NCBI GenBank assembly: GCA_002794775.1
Contig: NBAY01000051.1
Span: 124,001-188,000, forward strand
Origin: Porodaedalea pini
Lineage: Eukaryota > Basidiomycota > Agaricomycetes > Hymenochaetales > Hymenochaetaceae
DNA length: 64,000 bases
Direction: 5' to 3'
Positions 35,690 to 47,428 of this stretch are shown piece after piece (positions within the stretch are counted from its first letter, which is position 1; every line of letters starts with the position of its first letter). A program made the translations under genes and the position numbers. The notes beneath the pieces were generated by a model, which did no database searches, was not told where the DNA came from, and saw only the letters and a list, made by a program, of their open reading frames with translations.

Positions 35690-36355
35690 TCAAGTTACAA
35701 GAATGCTATCTTTCACCGTCTCCCAGTACTCTGTCCATCTCGCATAGTTATCATTGACTGTGTCGTACACCGCCGACCAATCGTGGCACGTATGCGTAAC
35801 ACCGACACCGGTTGCCTCGCTTCTGTTGTTCGCCTCGTCATGCACATCCGGTTCCAATGTTAGGTCGGCTCCGCACAGAACCATCTGGCGAATGTAGTTC
35901 ATGCAGTGCTGCAAGTGCGGGATTGTCGCGATTGGGTCGTCGGGATCGTCAAGTGCGCGTCGCATCTTATCTATGCAATGGAGCTGGTGGAACATCGACA
36001 CGCAAAGAATGCGGCGCTCTGGTCCGAGGCGGACGAAACCAAAGCCGTCGGGGTAGACGCGACTCCATGCAGCGGAGGCATCTGGACCATGTATAGGATA
36101 GTCGGTCGTGCTGTTCGTGAAGGCGTGGTCGATGAGCGTTAGGGGTCTATTCAGCGGCAGTAGCTCGGGGAAGTCATTCCCGACATAAGCTGCTCATCTT
36201 AGCAAGCCTCCCTTCTTTGATGTAAAGCACTTACTATACGTCTGCGCCCTCCGGAGCGCGTTGAAGTCGCCCAGTCTCTTCACTATGAGTACGAGATTGA
36301 TGAGCGAAAGAACGAGGAGAGCGGCGGTGCTTGGGATTAGAGAGCGCTTCATCAT
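35690..36355 (-). CDS. UstYa/DUF3328-type oxidase-like protein
   Basis: Members of this family oxidise and cyclise peptide or polyketide intermediates in fungal secondary metabolism, although many have no assigned role. Two exons. The ATG at 36353-36355 starts a short cytosolic part and one transmembrane helix (STAALLVLSLINLVLIV), and an intron with GTAAGT and a GAGCAG acceptor follows. The luminal domain shows both family motifs: FHQLHC and HLQHCMNYIRQMVLC, plus the later THTCHDWSAVY. The intact motifs suggest an active protein. Length is about 200 residues, as usual. The degenerate relative at 36590-37214 is divergent from it. No precursor peptide gene was seen nearby, so no product can be proposed. 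Confidence 0.88.
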
Positions 36356-36589
36356 GGTTGTGTGGGAAGACACTAAGCAGCCGTAATGCACCGCGGACTG
36401 CTACATAAATAAACGGTGTTTCGCAGCCCTCGAGGCTCGGTGTCAGACTAGACTTGCAGCATGATATGATGGTTACTAGACTTGGCAATATAATAGAAGG
36501 AGTTCTGAGAGCTTCTCACACAACCACGGTGCATTCCCTCGCCTATTTCTCCGTGTGTCCCACTGCTAACCTTCTAGACGGTGACCACG

Positions 36590-37214
36590 ATGAACCATGA
36601 ACTACAGTCCAGTGTTTTCAATCTAAAGCTTGCGATTGCCGTACTCACCTTCATCACTGCACTCAATATTCTTCTGCCAATCTTCATTATGACACCGCCC
36701 ACTATTCCTTCTACTACAGAAGCGCTCCGGAGGAATCAAATGGATAGTAAGCATTCATTGTTATGCGAGAAACGCTACATTTGCTAACTTGCATTCGATT
36801 TAAAGGCCGATATCCGGGGGAATGGGATTTGCCGCTCAAGCAGGTTGCCCTCACGGTCGAGGACTCGGTCAACTTCCAGCTCGATACCTTTGAAGGTGCC
36901 GAACAATGGCGATCCATACAACCATCGGGAGACGGCTACATTACGCTTGAAGGATCGGACAAGCGCCGCTTCCGCCTCGCATTGACTTGACGGTGCGCCA
37001 GAACGTGCTGCAGAGAAAAGCGGACAGGACCACACCTGCGTCACCCGAAGCACACTACTGCTTGGACTACCTCAGGCAGACGATCCAGTGTCGCTCGGAT
37101 ATCCAGCTTGAGCAGGTGCGGAGCGAGTACGGCGGTAAATCTGTGCAACCATTCGTCACGCACAACAATTGTCGGTACTGGTCGAATGTTTATGCAGAGC
37201 TTGAGAGGACGTAA
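36590..37214 (+). pseudogene. Degenerate UstYa/DUF3328-like gene
   Basis: The first exon (ATG at 36590) carries a transmembrane helix (LAIAVLTFITALNILLPIFI). After an intron the second gives SRYPGEWDLPLKQVALTVEDS and RRFRLAL. Where the first HxxHC motif should follow, the frame meets TGA (at about 36988) and the next sensible sequence (QNVLQRKAD) lies in another frame. Only a trace of the motif (codons for Arg-Cys) remains. The second motif survives as HYCLDYLRQTIQC, followed by NNCRYWSNVYAELERT and a stop at 37212-37214. Loss of the first motif, the in-frame stop and the frame change together indicate a pseudogene rather than a missed intron. Confidence 0.75.
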
Positions 37215-37374
37215 CACATTGGACTTCATGCTTTACGGGTTTACACGGTTGACCTCAAATTTCATATGATTCAATTCTTGCTTATTAGGTACATTCCAAA
37301 GAGCGAGTATTCGACATTACCACAGCTACCGAAAAACAAAAGGCTGGACATGTTTATTCCCTTTTCACAGACGA

Positions 37375-40300
37375 ATGCTTTCTGGTGGACCAAGATAACT
37401 TGGACGGACGCCACCCGTGCCTACGAGAACCATCATCAATGGAAGGTGTCTGAAAAGGGAACCAGAATTGACGCACCGATGACTATCTTCTGCACAACGA
37501 CCGCCGGTTCGACCATCCAAAGCTTAAAAGACATTATTAGTTTCTATGTCTCTGCCGAATGCTCATCTTCTGACCTTCAGCGTATGCGCACCAGGCGGCG
37601 CAGCCCAGTTCGTAATGACGCTCACAATAGCATTCGCCACGAAACCATCATTACCGTCCCATTGCGCCGGAAGTGTACCTGGAGCTGAAGGGGGAATGAA
37701 AGCTATTGTTTGGGGTGACTCATCATCCATCTGCACTGCGATCTTGATCGGTCTGTCCGGTCCCATACTGTTTAGTGTGGGCGAGACGAGGACAGTCGCT
37801 GAGACGTTGCCTCCTCCACCGATGGTATTGAAGTTGAGGAAGTCATACTCGCTATAGTGAATAATGAATGAAGTGCCCGCGATTGGCTAGAAGCTCATTG
37901 TACTCACATACTGGGTCCTGAACCAGCGGTAAAGTTGTTGAAGTCGTTCCCCGACCGCGGCCACGGCGTCACTCCTGATAGTGTTTTCCCGTATCCCGGC
38001 AGCTCTGTCCAAGTAATGCCCGACACGCTCGTGTTCCGAGACGCGTGGGCTGCCTCAATGGAAATTCCTCCATCGCCTTCCACAAAGCCTGAGGTGAAAC
38101 GGTTAGCAATAGACTTATTTGCCCACTCGTATGAAGTTGAAGCACACCTTTGAATCCGCTCGGTGCTATGGTATGGTTTGCAACAAAGAAAACAGGTACG
38201 TTCAAGGGCGGTTGTCCCTGGGCACTTGCATTGAAGTTTATCTGCGCCATTTGCACGCCCTCCACTGTACTCCAGTCAACAGTCGCCTCAACACGCAGCT
38301 CGGGATTTGACGCTGAGACGGAGCCCCCGCTAGGCGTCAGCGTCAACCAGGAGGCATTCGAAGTCGCGGTGAAAGTGAATGGCGATGGACCGCCGGCGCC
38401 GACGTCAATGTAGCGCGAGTTGAACGGGACGAATGAATCCAGCGTGAGAGTAGGAGGCGGACAGCTATAACCTTGGGCGCATTGATTTGGGTTATCCCCT
38501 GGCCTGATTGAATGAAACGAGGATAAGGACAATGCTAGCTTAAGTGCATTCCACACACCAAGTTCCTAATGTGCCCTCGGGAGAGATTCGCATTACTCCA
38601 GCTAGATTCTGCTTTTCGGCTTGTATACGAGAAATAGGTGGCATACTTTTAAGAGCGAAATGAGATGTCATGACATGTAGAAGACGAAGTGCACGCACGT
38701 ATCAGCCATTGGCTGCTGCCAGTAGAAGTATTGAACGTGAGTTTGGTCCATCATACTACGCGAATGGGTGAGCATGGCACGTATGAAGAAGGGTTATAGT
38801 TGACACACTGGTCCCATTTGCCGTTTAGGAGCTGATGGTATTCTGTTTCGATCTCGTAATCCTGAGCAAATAAGTTCTCGACCTGGTCGGCAAGATCGTT
38901 CGTACTTAAACGAGCTTGAGTCGAGTGTAAGTTGTTCAATCCCTGAGCAATCCACATTTTCGTGAGAGTAGAGCTTGCTAGGATAGGATGTTGCACCATT
39001 TCAAAGAAAGCGGGCTGGAACTCTGAGGATAGGCCGTTGTAGATTTTCGTCGAAGTGTTGAGGAGAGCATCCCAAGCAAATAAGACATTCTCCGCTCTGC
39101 ACAAATCAGTGCGACTGACAGGAAACATGGAAAGAGGACATACTCTCTATAGTCCGTCAGACTGAATGTCGTTCCATTTAGAAGCTCAGGCTTCCGCCGA
39201 TTGTTCCATCTCGTGAGGTTCGTTATGATCGTAGCTACCTCGTTCGCAGTAGACATTGGCAGATCAAACTCGCGCTGCGCCCATGACGATACAAAGGTAT
39301 CGAGATTATCAAAGGACCAGAGTGAAGCGTTCCAGCCGTAAGTTAAGAAGAATTCAGTGTTGAGTTCATACGGCTTGAGATCCCCGACATTCACAACCCA
39401 GATTCGAGTCGCCTGACGGTCAATCGCCTGCGATAGTTGATCAAACGTCTGCAAACAGAATGTATTCTGAGTCGGAAGTATTGGTGTAACCACGGAAGTC
39501 TGACCTTTGACATTTGCGTGCTCTAGATATCTGCTATTAACATGTGTTCTGCACGCTACGTAACTTTCAGAGACGCACTGTGATCCATTTGTAGTCTCTT
39601 GGATCGCCAACCTAATTTACCGCGATGAATTGTACGGGACGCTGAGCTCAAGGACTGCACGCACATAGTCATACTATTAAGAAAATGAGTCAGAAGAGGA
39701 TTTTATGAGCTCAGAATCACAAACATGATAGTAAACACCAGCTCCTCCCGTCCTATTGAACTCGCTAGGGATGGGCAAACGAACCATGTTACCCCAGCTT
39801 CACGCAATATCAGAGATAGCCTCCAAACAGAGAATGATGCACTCACTTGTCATCGCTCCAAAGCAAGGTTATGTCGTCCGGCACTCGCATGCCATCGTCA
39901 TAATAGCCCAGGACCTCTTTGTCTAAGAGGATCGAGTGAATTAAAGAGACGTTTCGAGGTAAAGCGGCTAGCTTACATAGCGCCCACATCTGCGGTATAT
40001 TCGTAACATCCGTCTCATTGAACACGTCCATCAAAATCTGTCGCTGGTCAGATATCACTTTCTCTAGTACGGCAATATTTGTCGTCTCTGACAACGGCAC
40101 TAGAAGCAAATAAGAGACTGATGGGCGCTCAGTTGAAAAAAGGACCTACAGTCGCCATCTCCTCGCATACCTACAGTGAAGATGTTTTCATATGGTTTGG
40201 CACGTTCCGTCCCGTTCACCCAGAAATTATAGATGAACTGCGAGTTCGTAGTGTAATTCCACGGTCCGACTCCGAAGAGAGTCCATTCGACCGGAATAGA

Positions 40301-41441
40301 ACGCATCATGGGCTCTTCGTGACTGAAGAATGACTTTAACTTCCTAAACTCGATCATAGATTTCAGTGCACACCTTGTGCCCATGACGATACCAAACCAA
40401 TCCGCGAGTGGTTGATTCTGTGTGTCATCCACAGCAAAGGCGCTATTTTAATATTGATCAATTTATGTTTACGACAATGTCGTGACTTCGCATACCTACT
40501 CCACTGGGCTTGAAAAACATTATCAGTAAACGACTGGTATCGATAGGCAGATAAATACTTGACATACCTGGCCACAAGTAGTTCCCTTTTAATCGCAGTA
40601 TGAGCTCGAACCTAGTAAGGTTTCAACCATTGCTACGAGGATTCAAACGATTCACACGTACACCTTTGTGTAGAAGAAATGGTTGAACGGCGAGCCTGTC
40701 AGAGCAGCTCCTGTACCGTTGGTGAATTTCTCCATGGCCCAATTTTGCAGAGCAGGCTGTTCGTCGTTGAGGAAAATGCCACGGTACTTCACTGTCGGTG
40801 AACCATGTGAACATCCAGAAGGCGAGAAGGAAATCTCGGCATTCTTGGTTGTAGGTACATCCGCCCACCTTTCGTTAAAATCAGTCCTTCTGCAACGTAC
40901 GCGAGCTTAAAATCGGACGAACTCACCAATACCACGGAGAAACGCCAATTTGCTCTGAGAGATCGTACATCGCATAAATAGTTCCGCGCTTGTCCGCCCC
41001 AATTATGACATAGGCTTTCGACACTCCCGGTAGAGGGTTATCGACCATTTTCGTCATGAAAGACTCCCAAAGGCCAGAAACAGAAGAGACGTCCATTTGT
41101 GTGTGATTCACGACGGCGTCGATTAGAGATGACTTTCCGAGAGTACCAACCATTATGGGTGGTGAAGACGATTGCACTCTGGATGTGACATTGGACAGAT
41201 GAGGTGTTTTCCCGGTCACTTTTTCGATGTCAGAGGCAAAGTCTACAGCAGCGCGCTGGACACCAGGCCACTCGTCCTCGGACAAGAAGAGAGGTGCAGG
41301 AGAGCCGCTACTCACAACGGAGAATGTAGTTGGTGCAGACTTGAAAGACACGCAAGTTTCTTGACCGATGGCATAGACATTAATGATGCAACCTAAGCAT
41401 CCAAGGAAGAAAACAAGATGCGCAGTGTCAAGCGAGAGCAT
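37375..41441 (-). CDS. GH115 xylan alpha-1,2-glucuronidase, secreted
   Basis: GH115 enzymes remove (4-O-methyl)glucuronic acid side chains from glucuronoxylan, a plant cell-wall polymer. The ATG at 41439-41441 starts a signal peptide (LVFFLGCLGCIINVYA). Many short introns separate the exons, and roughly 950-1000 residues result. Family landmarks in order: IMVGTLGKSSLID, AYVIIGADKRGTIYAMYDLSEQIGVSPWYWW, FLNDEQPAL, LKGNYLWPAMWANAF, SHEEPMMRS, LGYYDDGMRVPDDITLLWSDDN, GGAGVYYHFDYVG and RIWVVNVGDLKPYE. The C-terminal beta domain shows SRYIDVGAGG and, over the last three exons, LKLWMVEPAVVVQKIVID-like sequence ending SYLGPPESIRL at the stop 37375-37377. Several Asn-X-Ser/Thr sites fit secretion. 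Identification is firm. Confidence 0.95.
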
Positions 41442-41487
41442 CGTAGGAGACGACTGGGGAGAGACCGTCTTCCGCGGTACCACACGT

Positions 41488-41495
41488 TTTATATA
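41488..41495 (-). promoter_or_regulatory. TATA box of the GH115 gene
   Basis: TATATAAA on the minus strand ends about 47 bases before the GH115 ATG, a typical fungal core-promoter position. Confidence 0.6.
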
Positions 41496-42154
41496 GCTTT
41501 AGGAAGCCCATAACGGGTTGAGCTCTGATCATAGCCAGCCCTTGGTACCAGGCGCCAACTTTCCTTTGAGAAATTCTATGGACGAGGCAACCTCGGGGAG
41601 TAGTACTCGTGATCTCGTCTTGCTTACTGATGAACCAAGAGATCCGTTCCCCGCCAGCAGATTCGATGGGCCCAGAGGATTCTGCATGTCATATCGTGTC
41701 AAAAAATAGAGAGAAGGGAGATGACCGCTCGAAGGACTTGAACCGCGCCGCTGCCGAAAGCCGTACATCAAGTTGACGGAGGTCAGTTGACCATGAAGTC
41801 CAAGTGTGTCGGATAATTGTTTATCTGAAACAGAATGGTATGGACAATAGATGAGCGAGGAAATCGCTCATAAACTGTTTCTGTTCTGTAAGAATATGAG
41901 GTAGTAAAAGTAACATTGAAGGCCCTATTTTCAAGAGGGGAAGCAAATGTCTAGAGGGGCAAATTAATTCTCACGCTGGTCTGACGCGCTTGTATCTTGT
42001 GACACGGCGCGTTCGACAGACATATGCATGACGATAGAGCCCATCGAGACAACATCTGCTCAAGTTCAGTATAATAATGGTTGAAACCAGAAATTCAAAG
42101 TGAGGTCTTCTCTTCCTCTCTGGCTGATCCTAATAATTGAGGTAAGGTATACAG
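41496..42154. other. Intergenic between divergent genes
   Basis: Promoter side of the GH115 gene (-) and of the F-box gene (+). Open frames at 41518-41771 have no motif, and a possible B-box-like sequence near 41733 does not fold as a tRNA. Confidence 0.45.
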
Positions 42155-44758
42155 GAGAAGACGTTCAGAGACGGCTTCGGTTGAGAACTCAGAGGTCGCA
42201 ACATGCGAAGACAGCGAGGAGACAGAACAGACAGTAGAGAGACCTAATGACCGGTCAGAAACACGGAAACCGAGGCGGTCGAGTGTGAAAGTAGAGGACG
42301 GAGAAGGTGAACCACTGTCAGCTAGTGCCTCTATTGCCGCTGCGAAGCCGGTTCAGCGCAGGCGATTAGCTGGCAGGTTGGCAAACATGATGGCTATGCC
42401 CGTGGACATATTCTGCGAGGTGAGCATCTTTTTTGTTGAAAATTTGAAACGCGACGAAGTGTGTAACCTGCGGACTGTTCTAGGTTGCTCATTACCTTGC
42501 TCCGGACGACCTGCTCCGCCTTTCGAGGTCCTCCAAAACACTTCGTGAACTTCTCATATCCAAATCCTCAAGATTGATATGGCAGAATGCTGAAGAAGCA
42601 CTTAACTTGCCTGAGTGTCCTCTTGATCTCAGTTCTCCCCAGTATGCTAGCTTCATCTTCGATCCATTTTGCTCGGTGAGTAGGCTAACTGGCATTGAGT
42701 GAGTTGTTTTAAAGTCTGACTTTCAGTAATAGCTCTGTCTCAAGGCACGTAGCTTCAAATACTATGTCGCTTATAGGGTGCGACTATGTCAGTCGTGCTC
42801 TTCCACTGCGTTCGTTATCCATTTAGACAACACAAATACTTTTGCTAAATGTTCCTCGCAGCATGAAATCAGGCTATGATCTACCTTCAAGGAAGGCTAT
42901 ATGTAAAATGACCCCTGAAGAGCAGGAGGAGATTTATTCGCTTGTCCCTGGGCTTCCTAATCGTGAGTTTTTATTGATGTTGGATAGTTCCTTATGTTGA
43001 GTCCAATTCTACAGCAAAGTTCCAACTATCCAAGGACCCCGCCGCATCTATTTTCTACATGCCAGCTTTCAAAGCTGCTTTCGAACACTATTCATCTCTG
43101 TCGTCGGCCGCTGAGAGAAGAAAGTTTGTACGTGAAAGGCGGGAGACCATACGCCAAATTGAGCTGGTGCGCTGTTCAACATCCATGAGTCATCTCGATG
43201 CTTAGTCATCTTGCTTTTGCAGGGAACGTACACTTTGGAATCTTGGCTTAAAAAGAACAAGTCTGTGAAGGCGAAGAACAGCTATAGCGGGAAAGCCAGC
43301 CGGCGTGACGCGTGAGCAGAATAATCCTTTTACTTGGCACGTCCTTTCTAGGCTGATTCCGTCCCAGTATTTATAGGAAGCTGAAGGAGCTCGGATACTC
43401 TGATAGCGACTTCTACGAGTATAATGATGAAAAAGACTGGAAGTGGAAGAGTTTGGTTGAGCAAAACCGGGAACTCACCGAATGGAGTATGTGGCAACCT
43501 TTCTACTTGCGGCTCGCATCTAACAATATCGGCAGTCTGGGACAGCATCTTTCCGCAGCTAGAAGAGACCATACGCCTTAGACGAGCCAAGAAGCATCTA
43601 GCTGACGTCAAGCGACGTTGCAATAAGCTGACAAATTTGACAAAGAACTTCTCTGACGCCGGAAACTACTGCTTCGTTGCTGCTCATGACCTCATACAAC
43701 TACCGATTGCGAAACAGGTGATAGACAGTGACGATCCTCGTGTGGATTTTGACGATGAAGCCTGGAACTCGATCAAAATGCAAGTAATCGAACTCAGCAA
43801 GGCATGGATGGGCAATATTGAAGCACAGTGCGCATCTATGTTACTAGAAAGTCGTCGTAATATTGGAACCCAAGACGCGTCATCTGGAATTGGGGAGGAA
43901 CAGCGTTCTGAGAGTTCGGCCATCTGTCGACATGCGACCAGCTTTTTCGTAACAAAATGGGACTATCGTCCGAGGATAGAGTTATTCGACAAACTCTTAG
44001 AAAGGTTTCGTTATGAATTTGCGGCAACAATGAGTAACTATGCCGCACCGTTCGATTGGTCGCTTGATTCCCGTGTTGGTCCGGGCCCGTCATCCCTTGT
44101 AGACGCGCTGTACAGATCAGTCGACGTCGCCGCCAATACTCAGGCCGATATGGCCGCGCTAGGCAAATCTTTCGTCTGCCTGTGTTGCGATCCTATCCTA
44201 CGGAAGTTGATGACTTGGGTTGAACTCGTGAGTAGTTTTGGCGCTTGTAGTCATTTCTGGCTCGTCTGACTAATTGAGAACGTAAGGTGCAGCACTTCTT
44301 TCAAGAAGCCCTGGACTTCGAGGAGAGGGAAACGAAGCGCAGGTTTGCCATCTATCTTAATCTCTCGCCTTTCATTCTCGATAATCTTGCTGTTCAAGGG
44401 ATGCAATCACCGTTACGAACGTCAACGATCATGACGAGACTGCGCAGCACCAGCTCGCGGCTTACACCGGTATCGTGCTTCAATCCTCAAGAGTCGAGGA
44501 TGTTCCGGAGCTCGAACACTGGATCACTCCTTGCACTTGTGAGAAGTGCATGATGAATTCTTATGCTTACACGAGGTGCGAAGAATGCAGATCGCTGGAC
44601 TTCTATAATGTGTTCTCCTGCCAGTATGAAGTAGATGCGCACTCACGGGGAAAGTAAGTTCTTCCAGTCGCTGACAACAATCGCGACCTGACGAGCCCTA
44701 TCCTAGGCACCAAGACAGTCATAGTATCGTTGATGAGCTCAAGGAACCTGATTCATAA
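42155..44758 (+). CDS. F-box domain protein
   Basis: Probable SCF ubiquitin-ligase substrate receptor of a kind that is numerous in Agaricomycetes. After a charged N terminus the F-box reads MAMPVDIFCE joined across an intron to VAHYLAPDDLLRLSRSSKTLR. Then come WQNAEEALNLPECPLDLS and a cysteine cluster with RVRLCQSC. The long middle part is charged and helical (for example RRKFVRERRETIRQIEL and YSDSDFYEYNDEKDW). The C terminus has a second cysteine-rich patch, CTCEKCMMNSYAYTRCEEC. The last intron ends in CCTAG and the final exon reads HQDSHSIVDELKEPDS to the stop at 44756-44758. The start is uncertain: the frame is open back to a likely acceptor at 42154 without an ATG, so a first exon lies upstream or translation starts at an ATG near 42387. 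Confidence 0.8.
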
Positions 44759-45300
44759 CTTGAATTGAATGAATAATTGTGTATTATTTGCTTCCCGATC
44801 TACACTTTAAACGTAATAATTCTTACTTCGGGGAGTGCTAGTGCTGACAGCAGCCGCTGCTTCCTAAGGTGGCGAATATTTCGAAGGACTCTTGAGGCGG
44901 CTGCTGTTTCCGTCACTATAATTTGTATTTGAACGCTAAGAGTCATAGTACACTGGCCGAACAAACGGGAAAAGGGGGTGCCGAGTGAATTGCAGCAATA
45001 CTATGTAGACAATCAAGTGGATGCGTCGGCACAAGCGAGTGACTTGATGTCTTCTTTAGTAAGTTACAGAATGGTTCTTCTACGCAGTCCGAGTATGTGT
45101 CCTTGCTGATTTTCAAGGCTTCGATGGTCGGCATTGATTAAAACTTATCGGAGCCATGATGTATTGATTGAGTCTATGGTACGTCTTCTAACTAATCTAT
45201 GTACGTGTTTCAATATAAACACCCTCCGACACAAGGCTCGAGCCAACTGAAAAGAAAGTGTAGAGGTGTCAGTACTCCGCGTAAAGAGCAAGAGAACGGA
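44759..45300. other. Intergenic, nothing recognised
   Basis: The 3' flank of the F-box gene. The open frames at 44943-45134 and 45145-45387 (-) have no motif. Confidence 0.45.
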
Positions 45301-45307
45301 TGTACTC

Positions 45308-45515
45308 CTGAACCTCGCCACCGAAGCTAGGCAGACTCGGTGACTAGGCCAAGTCCCACAACGGGACTTACCTTGCGTATCTTCCAAGCCTCTAGCTATT
45401 GTCGGTGTCGGTGTCGATGGCGATGGCGAAGGCGAAAGCAGAGAAATGCCACCCTCTGAACCTCACAACAAAGCTAGGCACACTCGCGTTGACGAAGCCA
45501 AGTCCCACAGTGGCA
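45308..45515. repeat. Degenerate tandem repeat with a period of about 148 bases
   Basis: The segment at 45308-45367 (CTGAACCTCGCCACCGAAGC...) recurs at 45456-45515 with about a dozen differences, including the shared AAGCTAGGCA and CCAAGTCCCACA blocks. Between the copies and again near 45620-45690 are GTCGGTGTCG/GATGGCGATGGCG-type short repeats. The array looks like duplicated exon-sized units in decay. Confidence 0.55.
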
Positions 45516-45799
45516 CAGATCTCGATTGCAGTCGATGTCGATAGTCTTGCATAAGAAGCTGTAAAGAACGTCAGTGCTTACCGTTATGTAGACCTCCTCG
45601 GTGGAATCGAGGCTTGAAAGTTTGTCGGCGTCGTTGTCAGTGGCGATGTCTGTGGCTTTGTTGATGTCGTTGTCGGCTGCCGAAATTTCAACCTGAACCT
45701 TTGGCTACAGGCGGCCGGTCACACAAGACTCAAGTCCGGACAGAAATGCATGTCAGCCACCCGGTACGAGTACCAATGAGAGAAACCTATCTTACTTGA

Positions 45800-46202
45800 G
45801 CTCGGTTCTGTCGTCGCGGCCGCGGTCCGTTTTCCTATAGGCAAAGCTGGGGGACAGCGATGTGCCCCAGGCCATGAAGCTCTCCAAATCCCTACTGCCA
45901 AAGCTATTGTCCTAGACCCTAGAGACGAAGAAGATGCGTGTGTGTCAGTATCTCGGTGGGTGGCACAATTGGGAGAGATGATGAAGACGAACTACGACTC
46001 AGTCTCCCACACCTCCGACGATTTTGTTGGCCGACTCATGGCCGCAGGCGCCAGTTCTTGTCGTCCCCCTCGACGCAAGCGTCTGGGGCAAGCCAGTGCG
46101 CGTGATTACTTGCAGTGCAGAGTATCTGTAGGCCGCTCGACCTTTCAGAGCTCTGCAAAGCCGGAGTACACAAGCGGGAGCATTAGAGTCGCTCGGTACT
46201 AG
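45800..46202 (+). CDS. Possible gene end, unknown function
   Basis: A plus-strand frame from about 45800 to the stop at 46200-46202 reads protein-like (FPIGKAGGQRCAPGHEA, then LDPRDEEDACVSVSRW and RDYLQCRVSVGRSTF). No start codon or earlier exon could be fixed; the repeats at 45300-45700 lie just upstream. The end of this frame and its 3' flank have a diverged second copy at 49262-49800. The product is not recognised. Confidence 0.3.
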
Positions 46203-46720
46203 GGTGGAAGTTGTAGTACGAGAAATGGCTCCGAGGGAGGGGGAGTGCAAAGAGTCAGGCTTGTATACCCGACTCGAGTGGCAGACGGTAGAATCCAAGG
46301 CTGGAGATCGACGCTAAAGCAGACTTCGGGATCGTCGTCATCAGAACGACGCCTTGTCCCTATTGGTCAAACTCAAAAGATGTCGTTAACGCTCGTTCCG
46401 CTAACGCTGAGAAGTTGCAGTGAGAACACATATGTACATGTACGTATGAGGCTATGAGCCAGAATATATGTACACACAAGAATTCAATAAATGACACGAT
46501 TAGGCAGCATATCATGTAGAACATGCACAAGAAACTTGAAAACATGAAAAGGGAAGAGGTACGGATGAATTTGCCATAGTATCAGAAACCTAATGAGAGT
46601 CGAAGACAACAGGACGGGAAACTCAAGATGTGAGACTAACATGTAAGAGTGTAGTTGCGTAAACAGGAATCTGCCACATCCCGGACACAGCTGTTCTACA
46701 TTGAAAAAAGAAACCCATGC
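46141..46720. repeat. Diverged direct duplication, copy 1
   Basis: Matches 49262-49800 in the same orientation as a chain of shared blocks: GTACACAAGC, GAGAAATGGC, TCCCTATTGGTC, GCTCGTTCCGC, GAAAACAACA-like and GGGAAAC blocks in the same order and similar spacing. By eye, identity is moderate, with indels. Confidence 0.55.
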
Positions 46721-47330
46721 AGGCAGACCATAGTCTACTTGTTCGAGCGCATGAGGTGCTTAAACCAGGCTATGCTTTGTGCATCTGATCCCGTGGTGCC
46801 AGAGCTCGTTAAACTGATACTCGGACTACATGAGTACATGTGATACAGGAACAGACTGATAGAGAATCAGAATCTGACTAGCGAGTCAGTGGCGTGAGGG
46901 TCATGAAATAGCATTGTTGCGGCATAATTGACTCATAATTGCTGGCGTAGCTATCTTACACTTCAATCAAACGCCTAAATTGAATGGCGGCGTTTTTACC
47001 TGTGACGATATGAGTCTTGAACTTTCTTGTTGAATCTCAACCAAGGCCTGTCTTAACTTGGGTTACCTCATTTAAGGCTTTGAAAGTTCCTGGACTACAT
47101 GCGCATATCTTTCTACCCAAAATCATTGACTAGCATCGTGATCACGTCGGACGCAATTTAGCATCAAACGCGGAGACCGCGCGCCAAGGCTGTGTGCACG
47201 CTGGAAAGCGCACAGCTTCGGCTCGCGACAGTCTATTCCCTCTATCAAGCTCCCATCTCCTGGCTCCGCTTTTGATTTTCAAAAATAAGCTAAAACAGAG
47301 CTGTGAGCCGCCCGCATCGCATTCGCATGG
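46721..47330. other. Intergenic, promoter side of the Gly/Ser-repeat gene
   Basis: AT-rich spacer; nothing recognised apart from the TATA box at its right end. Confidence 0.4.
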
Positions 47331-47336
47331 TATAAA
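47331..47336 (+). promoter_or_regulatory. TATA box of the Gly/Ser-repeat protein gene
   Basis: TATAAA lies 93 bases upstream of the ATG at 47429, followed by a GC-rich stretch. Confidence 0.55.
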
Positions 47337-47428
47337 ACTTTCACGCGGGGCGGGACAAGACGAGAAGCGCCGCAACTTCTGCCCTTTCAAAGTCAAGTCT
47401 CAATCTCCCGCGGCTCAAAGCTGAGAAT

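Noticed and set aside
37266..37857. Plus-strand open frames over the 3' end of the GH115 gene
   Set aside because: They are antisense shadows; the minus strand carries the last three GH115 exons with conserved sequence and proper splice sites.
41725..41760. Possible tRNA on the minus strand with a GGTTCAAGTCC box
   Set aside because: Only two T-stem pairs form and no cloverleaf can be drawn.
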